Source: Brucellaceae bacterium
GTDB lineage: Bacteria; Pseudomonadota; Alphaproteobacteria; Rhizobiales; Rhizobiaceae
Assembly (NCBI GenBank): GCA_020637755.1
Contig: JACKJW010000001.1
Coordinates: forward strand, 1 to 64,000
Direction: 5' to 3'
Length of the DNA: 64,000 bases
The translations under genes and the position numbers were made by a program. Below are positions 1 through 8,960 of the stretch, in pieces. The notes under the pieces are model-generated. The model saw nothing but the letters and a program-made list of their open reading frames with translations, had not been told where the DNA came from and did not search any database. How positions within the stretch are numbered: position 1 is the stretch's first letter; each line of letters begins with the position of its first letter.

Positions 1-69
1 GTGCGGCGTCTGTCTTTATCGTGCTCATGGCCTGTCCATCCGGAACGGGAGTGTCCGGCTGCGGACATA

Positions 70-849
70 CTAGCAGCCGCCCGGCTTGTCGAGGGAGGGC
101 GGCGCGCCCACACGCTCCAGCGTGCGCGAAACACCCTGCGGCGCCAGCACCGGCACAAAGACTCGGCGCGAGGCGCGCTGGGCAACGGGACGGCCCTGAT
201 AGAGCCGCTTCTGCGCCTCCACCACGATCACCCCTGAAAAGATCGGCCAGAATCTCCGTCCGGCCCGCTCCAGCGCCGTGGCAAGGCGCAACGCAAAGCG
301 CTTGCGCACCGGCGGAAAGAACAGCGCATCGGCGTAATCGCCCGGCGTGAAGTTGGACTCGCGCAGCAGCGTTGTCAGCTGCGTACGCGAGAACGGACGG
401 CCCGTTCCGAAAGGCGTGTGCTCGAACCGCGCCCAGACGCCGCGCCGGTTGGGCACCACGAGCACCAGCCGTCCGCCCGGCGCCAAAACCCGCCAGGCTT
501 CATTGAGGGTCTCGCGCGGATTTTCCGAATGCTCCAGCAGATGCACCATCAGCAGCCGGTCAATGGCGCTGTCGGGCAGCGGCAGTTCCTCATCAAAGAC
601 CAGCGCCGTGGCCGACGGGCCTTCCGGGGGCCAGTTCACCGCGCCCTGCCCGGCCGGCATGAAGGCAAAGCTGCGTTCCGTATCGCGCGAGAACCGGTCC
701 AGCCAGGGCAGTGCATAGCCAAGACCCACCAGCCGCTCATCGGCGAGCGGCGCCCACAGCGCGGTGAGCGCGCGCGCGATGGAACGCTCCGCCAGCCGCC
801 CGAGCGTGGAGGAATAAAAGGCGCGGAGATCGACAATATCGGCATGCAT
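70..849 (-). CDS. Class I SAM-dependent methyltransferase
   Basis: Predicted methyltransferase of 259 residues. The central part (D-R-L-L-M-V-H-L-L-E-H, then W-R-V-L-A-P-G-G-R-L-V-L-V-V-P-N) matches motifs of the methyltransferase type 11 fold, but a clear N-terminal glycine-rich SAM loop is not obvious, so the substrate is unknown. An ATG at 912 would add 21 residues and leave only 48 bp to the divergent gloB. I prefer the ATG at 849 (MHADIVDLRAFY), from my recollection of how relatives beside gloB begin. It is a head-to-head partner of gloB. The family call is good, the role is not known. Confidence 0.8.
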   Translation of the reverse strand: MHADIVDLRAFYSSTLGRLAERSIARALTALWAPLADERLVGLGYALPWLDRFSRDTERSFAFMPAGQGAVNWPPEGPSATALVFDEELPLPDSAIDRLLMVHLLEHSENPRETLNEAWRVLAPGGRLVLVVPNRRGVWARFEHTPFGTGRPFSRTQLTTLLRESNFTPGDYADALFFPPVRKRFALRLATALERAGRRFWPIFSGVIVVEAQKRLYQGRPVAQRASRRVFVPVLAPQGVSRTLERVGAPPSLDKPGGC

Positions 850-960
850 GGCGGCGACGGTAGCACGCCACCCCTTAACATCAAGCAACATGGCACCCGG
901 CATGGATGACATTGCGCCGCCGCCTGCCTATCCTGCGCAAGAGAACAGCAGGAGACGAAG

Positions 961-1728
961 ATGAGCTTTGAGGTCGAACAATTCATGTGCCGCTCCGACA
1001 ATTTCGGCGTGCTGGTGCATGATCCCGAAACCGGCGAAACGGCCAGCATCGACGCCCCGGAGGAAGGCCCGATCCTCGACGCGCTGAAGCGGCGCGGCTG
1101 GCGGCTGACCCACATCCTGACAACCCATCACCATGGCGACCATGTCGAGGCCAACCTTGCCCTGAAACAGGCCTTCGGTTGCACCATCATCGGGCCGAAG
1201 GACGAGGCACAGCGCATCCCCGGCATCGATCGCGCGGTCGGCGACGGCGACAGTTTCCAATTCGGCGGCCAGACCGTCACCGTCATCGGTACGCCAGGCC
1301 ATACGGCAGGCCACGTCTCCTATTACCTGCCCGGCGAAAACCTCGCCTTCACCGCCGACACGCTGTTTGCCATGGGCTGTGGCCGCCTGTTCGAGCGCGG
1401 CCCCGAGGTCATGATCGAATCGCTCAGGAAGCTCGCCGCCCTGCCGCCCGAAACCGTGATCCATTGCGGCCACGAATACACGCTTGCCAATGCCCGCTTC
1501 GCCGTGACCGTAGACCCGGACAACGCCAGGCTGGCCGCGCGTCTCAAAGCGGTCGAGGCACTGCGCGCAGAAGGCAAGCCGACCTTGCCGACGACACTGG
1601 CACTGGAACTGGAAACCAATCCCTTCCTGCGCTGGGCCGACCCGTCCATCCGCCGCCATCTGGGAATGGAGACCGCGAGCGACACGGCCGTGCTGGCTGA
1701 AATCCGCAAGCGCAAGGACAATTTTTGA
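961..1728 (+). CDS. gloB: Hydroxyacylglutathione hydrolase (glyoxalase II)
   Basis: Metallo-beta-lactamase-fold hydrolase of 255 residues that splits S-lactoylglutathione to lactate and glutathione, the second step of methylglyoxal detoxification in the cytoplasm. The metal-binding THHHGDH motif is at residues 55-61, followed by the GTPGHTAGH and TADTLF metal ligands and HCGHEYT near residue 170. The C-terminal alpha-helical substrate domain (F-L-R-W-A-D) is present and the length is normal. A strong purine-rich site (AGGAGACGAAG) precedes the ATG. The next gene starts 2 nt after the stop, so the two are probably co-transcribed. Confidence 0.93.
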   Translation: MSFEVEQFMCRSDNFGVLVHDPETGETASIDAPEEGPILDALKRRGWRLTHILTTHHHGDHVEANLALKQAFGCTIIGPKDEAQRIPGIDRAVGDGDSFQFGGQTVTVIGTPGHTAGHVSYYLPGENLAFTADTLFAMGCGRLFERGPEVMIESLRKLAALPPETVIHCGHEYTLANARFAVTVDPDNARLAARLKAVEALRAEGKPTLPTTLALELETNPFLRWADPSIRRHLGMETASDTAVLAEIRKRKDNF

Positions 1729-1730
1729 CC

Positions 1731-2168
1731 ATGCATGCCACGCTGACGCCGCAGATCATCCGCGAAGCGCTCGCCATGCAGCGCCATCCCGAGGGTGGCT
1801 GGTACGTCGAGACGTTCCGGGATGCAGCAGGCGGCGCGCGCGGCCACTCCACCGCCATCTACTACCTGCTGGAACGGGGCGAACGCTCCCACTGGCACCG
1901 CGTGCTCGACGCTGCGGAGATCTGGCATCACTATGCGGGTGATCCGCTTGAACTCTCGCTGTCCGCCGATGGCAGATCGGTCACGCGCCATGTGCTCGGC
2001 ACGAGCCTTGCAACGGGCGAGCGCCCGCAGATCGTGGTGCCCGCCGGTCACTGGCAGGCAGCTTGCAGCCTGGGCAACTGGACGCTGGTTGGCTGCACGG
2101 TCGCGCCCGGTTTCCTGTTCGAGACCTTCGAGATGGCTCCGCCCGGCTGGGAGCCGGAAGAAAGTTAG
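1731..2168 (+). CDS. DUF985 cupin-domain protein
   Basis: Small cupin of 145 residues of the DUF985 family. It shows the characteristic start H-P-E-G-G-W-Y-x-E-T-F, the I-Y-Y-L-L strand, S-H-W-H-R-V-L-D-A-A-E-I-W-H-H-Y and the late G-W-x-L-V-G-C-T-V-A-P-G-F run. The family has a double-stranded beta-helix fold, but its biochemical activity is not established. An in-frame TTG at 1725 overlaps gloB; the ATG at 1731 is the better start. It follows gloB by 2 nt. Its last 4 nt overlap the convergent YhhN-type gene. Confidence 0.85.
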   Translation: MHATLTPQIIREALAMQRHPEGGWYVETFRDAAGGARGHSTAIYYLLERGERSHWHRVLDAAEIWHHYAGDPLELSLSADGRSVTRHVLGTSLATGERPQIVVPAGHWQAACSLGNWTLVGCTVAPGFLFETFEMAPPGWEPEES

Positions 2169-2848
2169 ACCAGCGCCAGCAGAAGCATCACCTGCGCCGC
2201 AAAATAGCTGACCCACACGAAGATGGCAGCCGGGCGATGGCGCGGATCATCGGCTTCCATCAGGAAGCGCCCCGCCGCCAGCACCGAATCCGATGCCATG
2301 AAGGCAATGGCCCCCAGCACGGCCAGCACCGGCTGGAAAAAGGCCGCCGTTGCCGCCATGGCAAAAATCGCCGCCATGTAGAGGGCGACGGGCAGCTTCA
2401 TGTCCGGGGGTAGCACCGGCATCAGGCGGATGGCCATGAAGACGGCAAAAAGCCCGGCCAGCGCCGCGACGGCCGCCGCCATCGGCCCGGTGAGCAAGGC
2501 AACCGGCAGCGCACTGGCCGCCTGCGTATCATGGGTGAGGAACAGCGCGACATAGGTCAGATGCGCCAGCAGAAACGCGGCCAGCCCGCCCAGGAAAGCT
2601 TTTGGCCCGTCATGGGCAAGGCAGAAATCGCCAAGCGCCGAAAGCCCCAGCGCAGCAACCAGAAGCCAGGGACCCCCTGCATGAAAGGCAACCAGTGCCA
2701 GAAGCGCCGTCGACAGCGTCTTGGCAACCGTTCGCCGCCAGGACACCGGCGCTTCGAGCAGGAAAAGATAGACAAGCGCCGCGATGCCCGAGATCAGCAG
2801 CAGACCATTTTCAGTCGCGGTGACAGGTCCGGGGAAGGGAAGCATCAC
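2165..2848 (-). CDS. YhhN/TMEM86-type lysoplasmalogenase-like membrane protein
   Basis: Integral membrane protein of 227 residues with about eight hydrophobic segments. It belongs to the YhhN/TMEM86 family, whose studied members hydrolyse the vinyl-ether bond of lysoplasmalogens; the conserved L-G-D-F-C-L-A segment near the second and third helices supports the call. Activity in this organism is not shown. The start overlaps the stop of the upstream EamA gene in an ATGA arrangement, so the two are translationally coupled. The 3' end overlaps the DUF985 gene convergently by 4 nt. Confidence 0.8.
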   Translation of the reverse strand: MMLPFPGPVTATENGLLLISGIAALVYLFLLEAPVSWRRTVAKTLSTALLALVAFHAGGPWLLVAALGLSALGDFCLAHDGPKAFLGGLAAFLLAHLTYVALFLTHDTQAASALPVALLTGPMAAAVAALAGLFAVFMAIRLMPVLPPDMKLPVALYMAAIFAMAATAAFFQPVLAVLGAIAFMASDSVLAAGRFLMEADDPRHRPAAIFVWVSYFAAQVMLLLALV

Positions 2849-3738
2849 GCCCTTCCTCCCGTTTCAACGCCGTGGCGCCGCTTCAAGAGCATGGGGCCGG
2901 CGGCGAGCGCCGCCCCGCCGGTGATCAGCAGGCAGGCCACGAGGATGAACCAGCGTGGCTCGGCAAAACCCGCAGCAATCAGGATCAGCGTCGAGATCAG
3001 CGGCGCGGCATAGGAGGATGCGCCGAGCACCTGGATGTTGCCGCGCTTCACGCCGTGGTCCCACAGGTAAAAGGCCGCGCCCACCGGCATCAGGCCGAGG
3101 CCGAGCACGGCAAGCCATTGCCCTGTTCCTTGCGGCCACACGGTCTCCTCCAGCCACAGGTGGCATCCGAGCGAGAGCACGGCGGTTGCTGCGCAAAAGC
3201 CGGTCACCGCATCGGTCGCCACCGAGGCGAAGCGCCGCGACATCAGCGAATAGCCCGCCCACAGGAAGGCGCAGGTCAGTGCCATCGCGTAGCCGAAACC
3301 GTAGCGCGGATCGAAGTGGAAGCCGTCGCCGCGCGTGACGATCAGCGCCGTGCCGGCCAGCCCCATCAGCGTTCCCGCAATGTGGTGCGCACCGAGCCTC
3401 TCGCCCGGCAACAGGGCCGAGCCCGCGACGATGAACAGCGGCCAGAGATAGGCGATCAGGCTCGCTTCGACGGCGGGTGCATTTCTAAGCGCCGTGAAAT
3501 AGAAGAAATGATAGCCGAACAGCCCGCCAATGCCGAGCAGAGCCGCCTTCCATGGCACGAGGAGATCGGTGACGGGCCTGCGGCGCGCAACCAGCGTGCC
3601 GATGCCCACCAGTGTGCCGATGAAAAAGGCCATGGCGGAAAGCTGAAAGGGCGGAACCTTGCCGGATGCATCTGTCAGCAGGGCCAGCAAGGCCCACATG
3701 ACCACGGCAGCAAAACCGGCTAGCGTCGCGCGTCCCAT
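2845..3738 (-). CDS. EamA-family (DMT) exporter, YddG-like
   Basis: Drug/metabolite transporter of 297 residues with ten predicted transmembrane helices and the internal duplication of two EamA repeats (each about 140 residues, the second ending near A-S-S-Y-A-A-P-L-I-S-T). The N-terminus and the second-repeat pattern are reminiscent of aromatic amino-acid exporters such as YddG, but substrate cannot be read from sequence. It is the first gene of a two-gene unit with the YhhN-like gene (4-nt overlap) and lies 42 nt downstream of the DUF3108 gene on the same strand. Confidence 0.85.
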   Translation of the reverse strand: MGRATLAGFAAVVMWALLALLTDASGKVPPFQLSAMAFFIGTLVGIGTLVARRRPVTDLLVPWKAALLGIGGLFGYHFFYFTALRNAPAVEASLIAYLWPLFIVAGSALLPGERLGAHHIAGTLMGLAGTALIVTRGDGFHFDPRYGFGYAMALTCAFLWAGYSLMSRRFASVATDAVTGFCAATAVLSLGCHLWLEETVWPQGTGQWLAVLGLGLMPVGAAFYLWDHGVKRGNIQVLGASSYAAPLISTLILIAAGFAEPRWFILVACLLITGGAALAAGPMLLKRRHGVETGGRA

Positions 3739-3780
3739 CAGTCCCCCGGTCGCGGCATGCGCCGGGAACCGGGCAGTGCC

Positions 3781-4566
3781 TCATTTGGCCAGGGAGAACT
3801 TCGTCGCGGTAATGTCCAGCTGGCCGATATAGGTCGGTATCGAAGCTTTAAGCGGGCCGTAAACGCCTGTCGAGCCGTTCTCGGCAAAGGTGATGGAAAT
3901 GCCCGAATTGGCCTTCAGGAACTCGATCGACTTCTGGCCCTTGCGGTAGCCCGCAATCGGCACGAAGCGGGCCGAACACGTCACCGCTTCGCCCTTGAAA
4001 CCAGGCACCGCTGCGCTGGCCACACGCGGGTTGGACAGGTGCAGGTCAAGCCGCATCTTGCCGTCGAAGACGTGGAGCGTGCGGTCACACACCTTGCCGA
4101 TGGACCCCGCCTTGACGATGGCCGCCGTCAGAGGATCGGCAACGGCGCGCATGTGGGCGGCCTCCACCGGCACATAGCTTTTGCGCATCTTCGGCTTGGG
4201 CGTGACATTGGCCGTCACCACATTGCCATTGGCAAAGACGAGCAACGCCTTCGATCTTTTCTCGCCCGAAACATAGGACAGCGAATAGGTCTTCGACTGC
4301 GCCCCATGATCGGTGAACGTGCCTTCCACACGGCTCTGGGCAACCGTCTTGTCAAAGATGCGGGCGATCCCGGCACTGCGCAAATGCCCGTCGACCCGAT
4401 AGCTGTCACCGTCGATCACTGTCCTGAAGGAGGACTGGCCGAGCGGCAGGCCCATCATCGAGATGGAATAGTCGCTCAGGAAGGTCTTCGGCGCTTCCAG
4501 CGTCTGGCCGGAAACGGTTCCGGCGGCAAGCAGGCAGGCAGCAAGCGGAAGGGCGCTTTTCAGCAT
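3781..4566 (-). CDS. DUF3108 periplasmic protein
   Basis: Protein of 261 residues with a clear Sec signal peptide (MLKSALPLAACLLAAGTVSG, then Q) and a DUF3108 domain over most of the mature chain. No catalytic motif is visible and the function of the family is unknown. An upstream in-frame ATG at 4965 would add a long, low-complexity N-terminus that crosses the divergent rpmB promoter and gene, so the start at 4566 directly before the signal peptide is chosen. Placement immediately upstream of, and divergent from, rpmB is a conserved Hyphomicrobiales arrangement as I recall it. Confidence 0.85.
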   Translation of the reverse strand: MLKSALPLAACLLAAGTVSGQTLEAPKTFLSDYSISMMGLPLGQSSFRTVIDGDSYRVDGHLRSAGIARIFDKTVAQSRVEGTFTDHGAQSKTYSLSYVSGEKRSKALLVFANGNVVTANVTPKPKMRKSYVPVEAAHMRAVADPLTAAIVKAGSIGKVCDRTLHVFDGKMRLDLHLSNPRVASAAVPGFKGEAVTCSARFVPIAGYRKGQKSIEFLKANSGISITFAENGSTGVYGPLKASIPTYIGQLDITATKFSLAK

Positions 4567-4837
4567 TGGCGGCAGGTCCTCTGGATCGTGGCTCCGGCTG
4601 CGCCGGACCCCATGTGACAGGATTGCGGCAATGCACTGAAAATCCGGCAAAGTTGTGAAGTGCAACGAGGCCGCCGCACGCGAACGCCGCGCCAAGCCTT
4701 GACCTGCCCGGCCTTTGCCATTAAGGAACCCCGGAAATTTCCCCACGAGGCAGCTCTGAGGAGAAGTCGCGGCTCTCGCGAACCGCGCCGGAAACCGATG
4801 GTCTGCAATCGAAAGACACGAACGAAAAGGTGATACC

Positions 4838-5131
4838 ATGTCCCGAGCTTGCGAACTGACCGGCAAGGCCGTCATGACCGGCAACAATGTCAGCCACGCC
4901 AACAACAAGACCCGCCGCCGCTTCCTGCCCAATCTCGTCCAGGTGACGCTGATGTCGGAAGCCATGGGCCAGAGCTACCGCCTGCGCATTTCCGCCAACG
5001 CCCTGCGTTCGGTCGAGCATCGCGGTGGCCTCGATGCCTTCCTTTTGAAGGCCTCGTCCAACGACCTGTCGCAGCGCGCCCGCGTGCTGAAGAAGCAGAT
5101 CGCCAAGAAGATCGCCGAGCAGGCTGCCTGA
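4838..5131 (+). CDS. rpmB: 50S ribosomal protein L28
   Basis: Ribosomal protein bL28 of 97 residues, the length usual in rhizobia. It shows the family pattern S-R-x-C-x-L-T-G-K, then N-N-V-S-H-A-N-N-K-T-R-R-R-F-L-P-N, and a basic C-terminus with R-A-x-x-L-K-K-Q. There are no zinc-ribbon cysteine pairs. A purine-rich site (GAAAAGG) lies 7 nt before the ATG. The 271-bp gap to the divergent DUF3108 gene must hold both promoters. Confidence 0.97.
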   Translation: MSRACELTGKAVMTGNNVSHANNKTRRRFLPNLVQVTLMSEAMGQSYRLRISANALRSVEHRGGLDAFLLKASSNDLSQRARVLKKQIAKKIAEQAA

Positions 5132-5220
5132 CCGGCCCGAAGCACCTCGCTTCGAGACTGAAAAATCGCCGGGCGGGCTTTCGGGTCCGCCCTTCTGGTT
5201 CCATCACCCAGGATAAAAAA

Positions 5221-5847
5221 ATGACGCAGATACGCGCCCTTTTGCCCTTTGTCGCCCTGATGGCCTTCATCGTGGCCATCTCCAACGTCCTCGTCCAGCA
5301 TCCCTTCGGTTATTTCGGCCTTGGTGAAATCCTCACCTGGGGCGCCTTCACCTATCCGGTGGCCTTCCTTGTCAACGATCTGACGAACCGCCGCCTCGGC
5401 GTTGCCGCTGCCCGCAAGGTTGTGGTGGCCGGTTTCGTTCTGGCCGTCATCCTGTCGATTTGGCTTGCCACGCCACGCATCGCCATCGCCTCCGGCTCGG
5501 CCTTCCTCGTCGCCCAGATGCTCGATGCGACGGTGTTCAACAGCCTGCGCCGCGCTGCCTGGTGGCGCGCGCCCTTCATCTCCACGCTGATCGGATCGGC
5601 CATCGACACCGTGATCTTCTTCTCGCTGGCCTTTGCCGCGAAGTTCGCCTTCATCGACGGGCTGTTCGGCATGGAAGACGGCTCGTTGGCCTTCCCGGCA
5701 ACGCTGTTAGGCTCGGATGTTCCGCTCTGGGTGTCACTGGCCTTCGGCGATTTTGCGGTCAAGATCGTGATCGGCCTTGCCATGCTGGTGCCCTACGGCG
5801 CCCTGCTATCGTCGCTGAAGCCGGTGGAACCGGCCGGGGCGGTCTGA
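5221..5847 (+). CDS. VUT-family queuosine precursor transporter
   Basis: Membrane protein of 208 residues, of the VUT/YhhQ family (DUF165) that imports queuosine precursors such as preQ0/preQ1 for tRNA modification. About six hydrophobic helices are visible. The signature F-T-Y-P-V-A-F-L-V-N-D-L-T-N-R-R-L-G near residues 43-60 is diagnostic of the family. The ATG at 5221 is chosen because it directly precedes the first helix; a longer reading frame upstream overlaps rpmB out of phase and is not real. It follows rpmB by 89 nt. Confidence 0.88.
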   Translation: MTQIRALLPFVALMAFIVAISNVLVQHPFGYFGLGEILTWGAFTYPVAFLVNDLTNRRLGVAAARKVVVAGFVLAVILSIWLATPRIAIASGSAFLVAQMLDATVFNSLRRAAWWRAPFISTLIGSAIDTVIFFSLAFAAKFAFIDGLFGMEDGSLAFPATLLGSDVPLWVSLAFGDFAVKIVIGLAMLVPYGALLSSLKPVEPAGAV

Positions 5848-5866
5848 GCAAAGAGTTCTTTTTGGA

Positions 5867-5997
5867 TTCCGGGTCCTCGCCACAAGGGCGAGGATGACGA
5901 AGGCCGGACGGTCGGCGCCAATCGCCAACGTTTGTTTGGTTTGCCAGGAATCCACAGTGCAGATCGTCATCCTCGGGCTTGTCCCGGGGACCCGGAA
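5867..5997. repeat. Inverted pair of hairpin repeats
   Basis: Two 34-bp arms at 5867-5900 and 5964-5997 are inverted copies (29 of 34 positions identical). Each arm is itself a hairpin: CCTCGCC/GGCGAGG on the left and CCTCGGG/CCCGGGG on the right. Four of the five differences between arms are paired changes that keep the inner stem. This looks like a dispersed rhizobial intergenic palindrome and may also end transcription between the two convergent genes. Confidence 0.75.
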
Positions 5998-6035
5998 CAC
6001 AAGACTTGATCTGCCGGACAATGAGGCGCGCGCCC

Positions 6036-7043
6036 TCACTCCTTGATCACAAACTCCAGATAGACATTGCGCTGGAGCAGCGAGTGGTTGTCGTCTGAAA
6101 CGAGGGACAGGCGCAGCGAGCCGTCATCGGCGCGCCAGATGTCGGCGCCTTCCATGTTGTCGATCTGGTAGGTCATGCCGCCCGAAAACAGCACCGCGCC
6201 ATCCACTACCGCTCCCTTGGTGATCGTGCCTCCAGGAATGCGGCGAAGCTGCATGCCCACACCCGTGCCGATGGAATAGCGCCGTTCCAGCAGGATGAGG
6301 TCGCCGCCCGGCAGGAAGGCGCAATCGGTGATGTCGAAAACACCCGACTTGACGACCGTGAAGATGCCGCGCCTGTTGCCCTCCAGCACCGCACCGAAAA
6401 TGTTGCCCTTCTTGTCGAGGCTCTTTTCCGAAATGGCGACGCGCGCACCACCGAGCGGACCCTCGGCAGGCGAAGCGGTCAGGCACTCGAACCCGCGGTT
6501 GGCCCGCAGTTCATTGGCCGGGACGATGAAATCCACATTGCGCAGCGGCTTGCCGGGCATACCGTCCTCGCCAAGCGCATAGTCGGTCAGCCGGTGATAG
6601 CGCTCGAACCCGACGGTCACGCGCCCGTCGCCCAGCGCCAGTCCCTCGGCATCGGCCTCATATTTGTCGGTCAGTGGCAGCCCGTCTGCGCCCTCGATCT
6701 CGCGCATGCGCACGTGGGTCCAGCCGGTCGGATGCCCCGAAGCATCGCGCTCCACCTCACCGGTCAGCCAGAAGCCGGTATCCGTGACAGCGATGAAGCG
6801 CCGTCCCGCATCGCGGAAGCGGATGGCCGAGACAGCCCCGAAATGGCGCGTGTCGGCTGCCAGCTCCAGCCCGCCTGCAAAGCGCAGCGCACCGAAATCC
6901 GTCTGGTCGGACCCGATCAGGAAATGGCTGATCGCACCGGCCTGCATGGAAACGGAAAGGTCCTCGCCATGCGAGGGCACCGCCCAAAGGCCGAGCGCGG
7001 CACCCAGTGCCACGATGGCGGCGCGGCGCAGCGTCCGGCGCAT
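6036..7043 (-). CDS. Esterase-like activity of phytase family protein
   Basis: Secreted protein of 335 residues with an N-terminal Sec signal (A-L-G-A-A-L-G-L-W-A-V-P-S-H-G) and a phytase-like beta-propeller domain covering the rest (F-G-A-V-S-A-I-R-F, G-R-R-F-I-A-V-T-D-T-G-F-W, N-R-G-F-E-C-L-T). The domain is common beside cobT in rhizobia, and no substrate is established there. Its ATG shares one base with the cobT stop (TGATG), so it is the last gene of the J-domain gene-cobS-cobT unit. A link to cobalamin is only positional. Confidence 0.82.
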   Translation of the reverse strand: MRRTLRRAAIVALGAALGLWAVPSHGEDLSVSMQAGAISHFLIGSDQTDFGALRFAGGLELAADTRHFGAVSAIRFRDAGRRFIAVTDTGFWLTGEVERDASGHPTGWTHVRMREIEGADGLPLTDKYEADAEGLALGDGRVTVGFERYHRLTDYALGEDGMPGKPLRNVDFIVPANELRANRGFECLTASPAEGPLGGARVAISEKSLDKKGNIFGAVLEGNRRGIFTVVKSGVFDITDCAFLPGGDLILLERRYSIGTGVGMQLRRIPGGTITKGAVVDGAVLFSGGMTYQIDNMEGADIWRADDGSLRLSLVSDDNHSLLQRNVYLEFVIKE

Positions 7044-8950
7044 CAGCCCCGCCTTCCCCGGCGCAGCGACGGCGCGCGCTTGCCCTCTTCCTCGAACAGG
7101 CTTGCAAGCTGGTCGGTCATCGCGCCCGCCAGTTCCTCGGCATCCACGATGGTGACCGCGCGGCGATAGTAGCGCGTCACGTCGTGACCGATGCCGATGG
7201 CCAGCAGTTCCACCGGCGAGCGCGTCTCGATCAGGTCGATCACGCCACGCAGGTGGCGTTCGAGATAGTTTCCGGGATTGACCGACAGCGTGGAATCGTC
7301 AACCGGCGCACCGTCAGAGATCATCATCAGGATCTTGCGTTGCTCGGGCCGCCCCAACAGGCGCTTGTGCGCCCAGATCAGCGCTTCGCCGTCGATGTTT
7401 TCCTTCAGCAGCCCCTCGCGCATCATCAAGCCAAGATTGTTGCGCGCCCGCCGCCAGGGCGAATCGGCCGACTTGTAGATGATATGGCGCAGGTCATTGA
7501 GGCGGCCAGGATTGGCCGGCTTGCCGTCCTTCAGCCACTTCTCGCGCGCCTGCCCGCCCTTCCACGCCCGCGTGGTGAAGCCGAGGATCTCCACCGACAC
7601 GCCGCAGCGCTCCAGCGTGCGCGCCAGGATGTCGGCGCAGATGGCGGCAACCGTGATCGGCCGCCCGCGCATCGAACCGGAATTGTCGAGCACCAGCGTC
7701 ACCACCGTGTCCCGGAAATTCGTGTCGCGCTCGCGCTTGAACGAGAGCGAGGCGAACGTGCCCTTCATCTCGTCAATCACCACGCGCGGCAGCCGCGCCG
7801 GGTCGAGATAGCCTTCCTCCAGATCAAAATCCCAGGAGCGGTTCTGCTGCGCCATCAGGCGGCGCTGGAGCCGGTTGGCAAGCCGCCCCACCACGCCCTG
7901 AAGGTTGGCGAGCTGCTTGTCGAGGAAGGCGCGCAGGCGCTCCAGTTCCTCCGCGTCGCAGAGTTCCTCCGCGCCCACCGTCTCGTCGAATTCGGTGGAG
8001 AAGACCTTGTAGTCCAGTTCGCCCGTCAACTCGGTGAACGGGTCCTCCTTGCGCCGCGCCTCGCCCGGCGTTTCGGCGTCTTCCTCATCTTCGGAGAAAT
8101 CGTCGGCCGAGGCGTCCTCCGCCTCCATCTCGCCGGCATCCTGCTCGTCGGGAGAGCTTTCCTGATCCTCCGCCTTGGAGGGGTCAGCACCTTCCTGCTG
8201 GTCCGCGCCGTCCTCCGCCTCTTCCTGGGAGTCAGGCTGGTCCTGCTGGTCGCTCTCCTCGTCCTCTTCCTCTTCCGGCTCGTCGCGGTACTCGTCCGAC
8301 ATGTCCATGTTGACGAGCATCTGGCGGATGGCGCGGGCAAAGGCGTCCTGGTTTTCAAGCTTTTCGCCGAGCGCGGCAAGATCGCCACCGGCCTTGTCCT
8401 CGATCCAGCCGCGCCAGAGATTCACCATGTTGCGGGCCGACGGCGGCACCGGCTGGCCGGTGAGCTTCTCGCGCACCACCATGGCGACAGCTTCTTCGAG
8501 CGGCGCTTCCTCGCGGCTCGCCACCGCGCCGAAATTGGCGCGCGCATATTTGTCTTCCAGCATGGCGGAAATGTTGGAAGCCACACCGGTCATGCGGTTG
8601 GAGCCGATGGCCTCGCAGCGCGCCTGCTCCACGGCGTCATAGATGGCGCGCGCCTGCCGGCCGTCCGGCGCCATGCGCATGTGTACACGCCCGTCATGGC
8701 AGGCCTTGCGCAGCGCCATGGAATCGCCCGTACCGCGCGTCACCGCAACATCGGCCACCGTCGGCTTCTTGGGCAGTTCGGGAAGCCGCGCGGCATTGCC
8801 GGCCAGCGACGGCCGGTCCTTGGAAAAGGCAACCTCCATGTCCCCGTCACCGGCGAGCGCACGCACCGTGGCCGTGATCGAGCGCTTGAACGCCTCGCTC
8901 TCGGCCTGCTGCTGTTTGCGCGTGCGCTGGTTGTCGCCCGGTCCGGCCAT
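7043..8950 (-). CDS. cobT: Cobaltochelatase subunit CobT
   Basis: Subunit of the aerobic, ATP-dependent cobaltochelatase (CobNST), which inserts cobalt into hydrogenobyrinate a,c-diamide in cobalamin synthesis. At 635 residues it has normal length. The middle (about residues 215-310) is a strongly acidic Glu/Asp-rich linker. The C-terminus is a von Willebrand A-like domain with the MIDAS motif D-N-S-G-S-M near residue 423. It starts 10 nt after the cobS stop, so CobS and CobT are made together as a chaperone-like AAA+ pair. The cobN subunit is not in the window. Confidence 0.95.
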   Translation of the reverse strand: MAGPGDNQRTRKQQQAESEAFKRSITATVRALAGDGDMEVAFSKDRPSLAGNAARLPELPKKPTVADVAVTRGTGDSMALRKACHDGRVHMRMAPDGRQARAIYDAVEQARCEAIGSNRMTGVASNISAMLEDKYARANFGAVASREEAPLEEAVAMVVREKLTGQPVPPSARNMVNLWRGWIEDKAGGDLAALGEKLENQDAFARAIRQMLVNMDMSDEYRDEPEEEEDEESDQQDQPDSQEEAEDGADQQEGADPSKAEDQESSPDEQDAGEMEAEDASADDFSEDEEDAETPGEARRKEDPFTELTGELDYKVFSTEFDETVGAEELCDAEELERLRAFLDKQLANLQGVVGRLANRLQRRLMAQQNRSWDFDLEEGYLDPARLPRVVIDEMKGTFASLSFKRERDTNFRDTVVTLVLDNSGSMRGRPITVAAICADILARTLERCGVSVEILGFTTRAWKGGQAREKWLKDGKPANPGRLNDLRHIIYKSADSPWRRARNNLGLMMREGLLKENIDGEALIWAHKRLLGRPEQRKILMMISDGAPVDDSTLSVNPGNYLERHLRGVIDLIETRSPVELLAIGIGHDVTRYYRRAVTIVDAEELAGAMTDQLASLFEEEGKRAPSLRRGRRG

Positions 8951-8960
8951 GGCGCGGGCC

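Noticed and set aside
1..69. Gene at the left edge
   Set aside because: A plus-strand frame opens here but continues as a shadow of the methyltransferase gene; no family resemblance.
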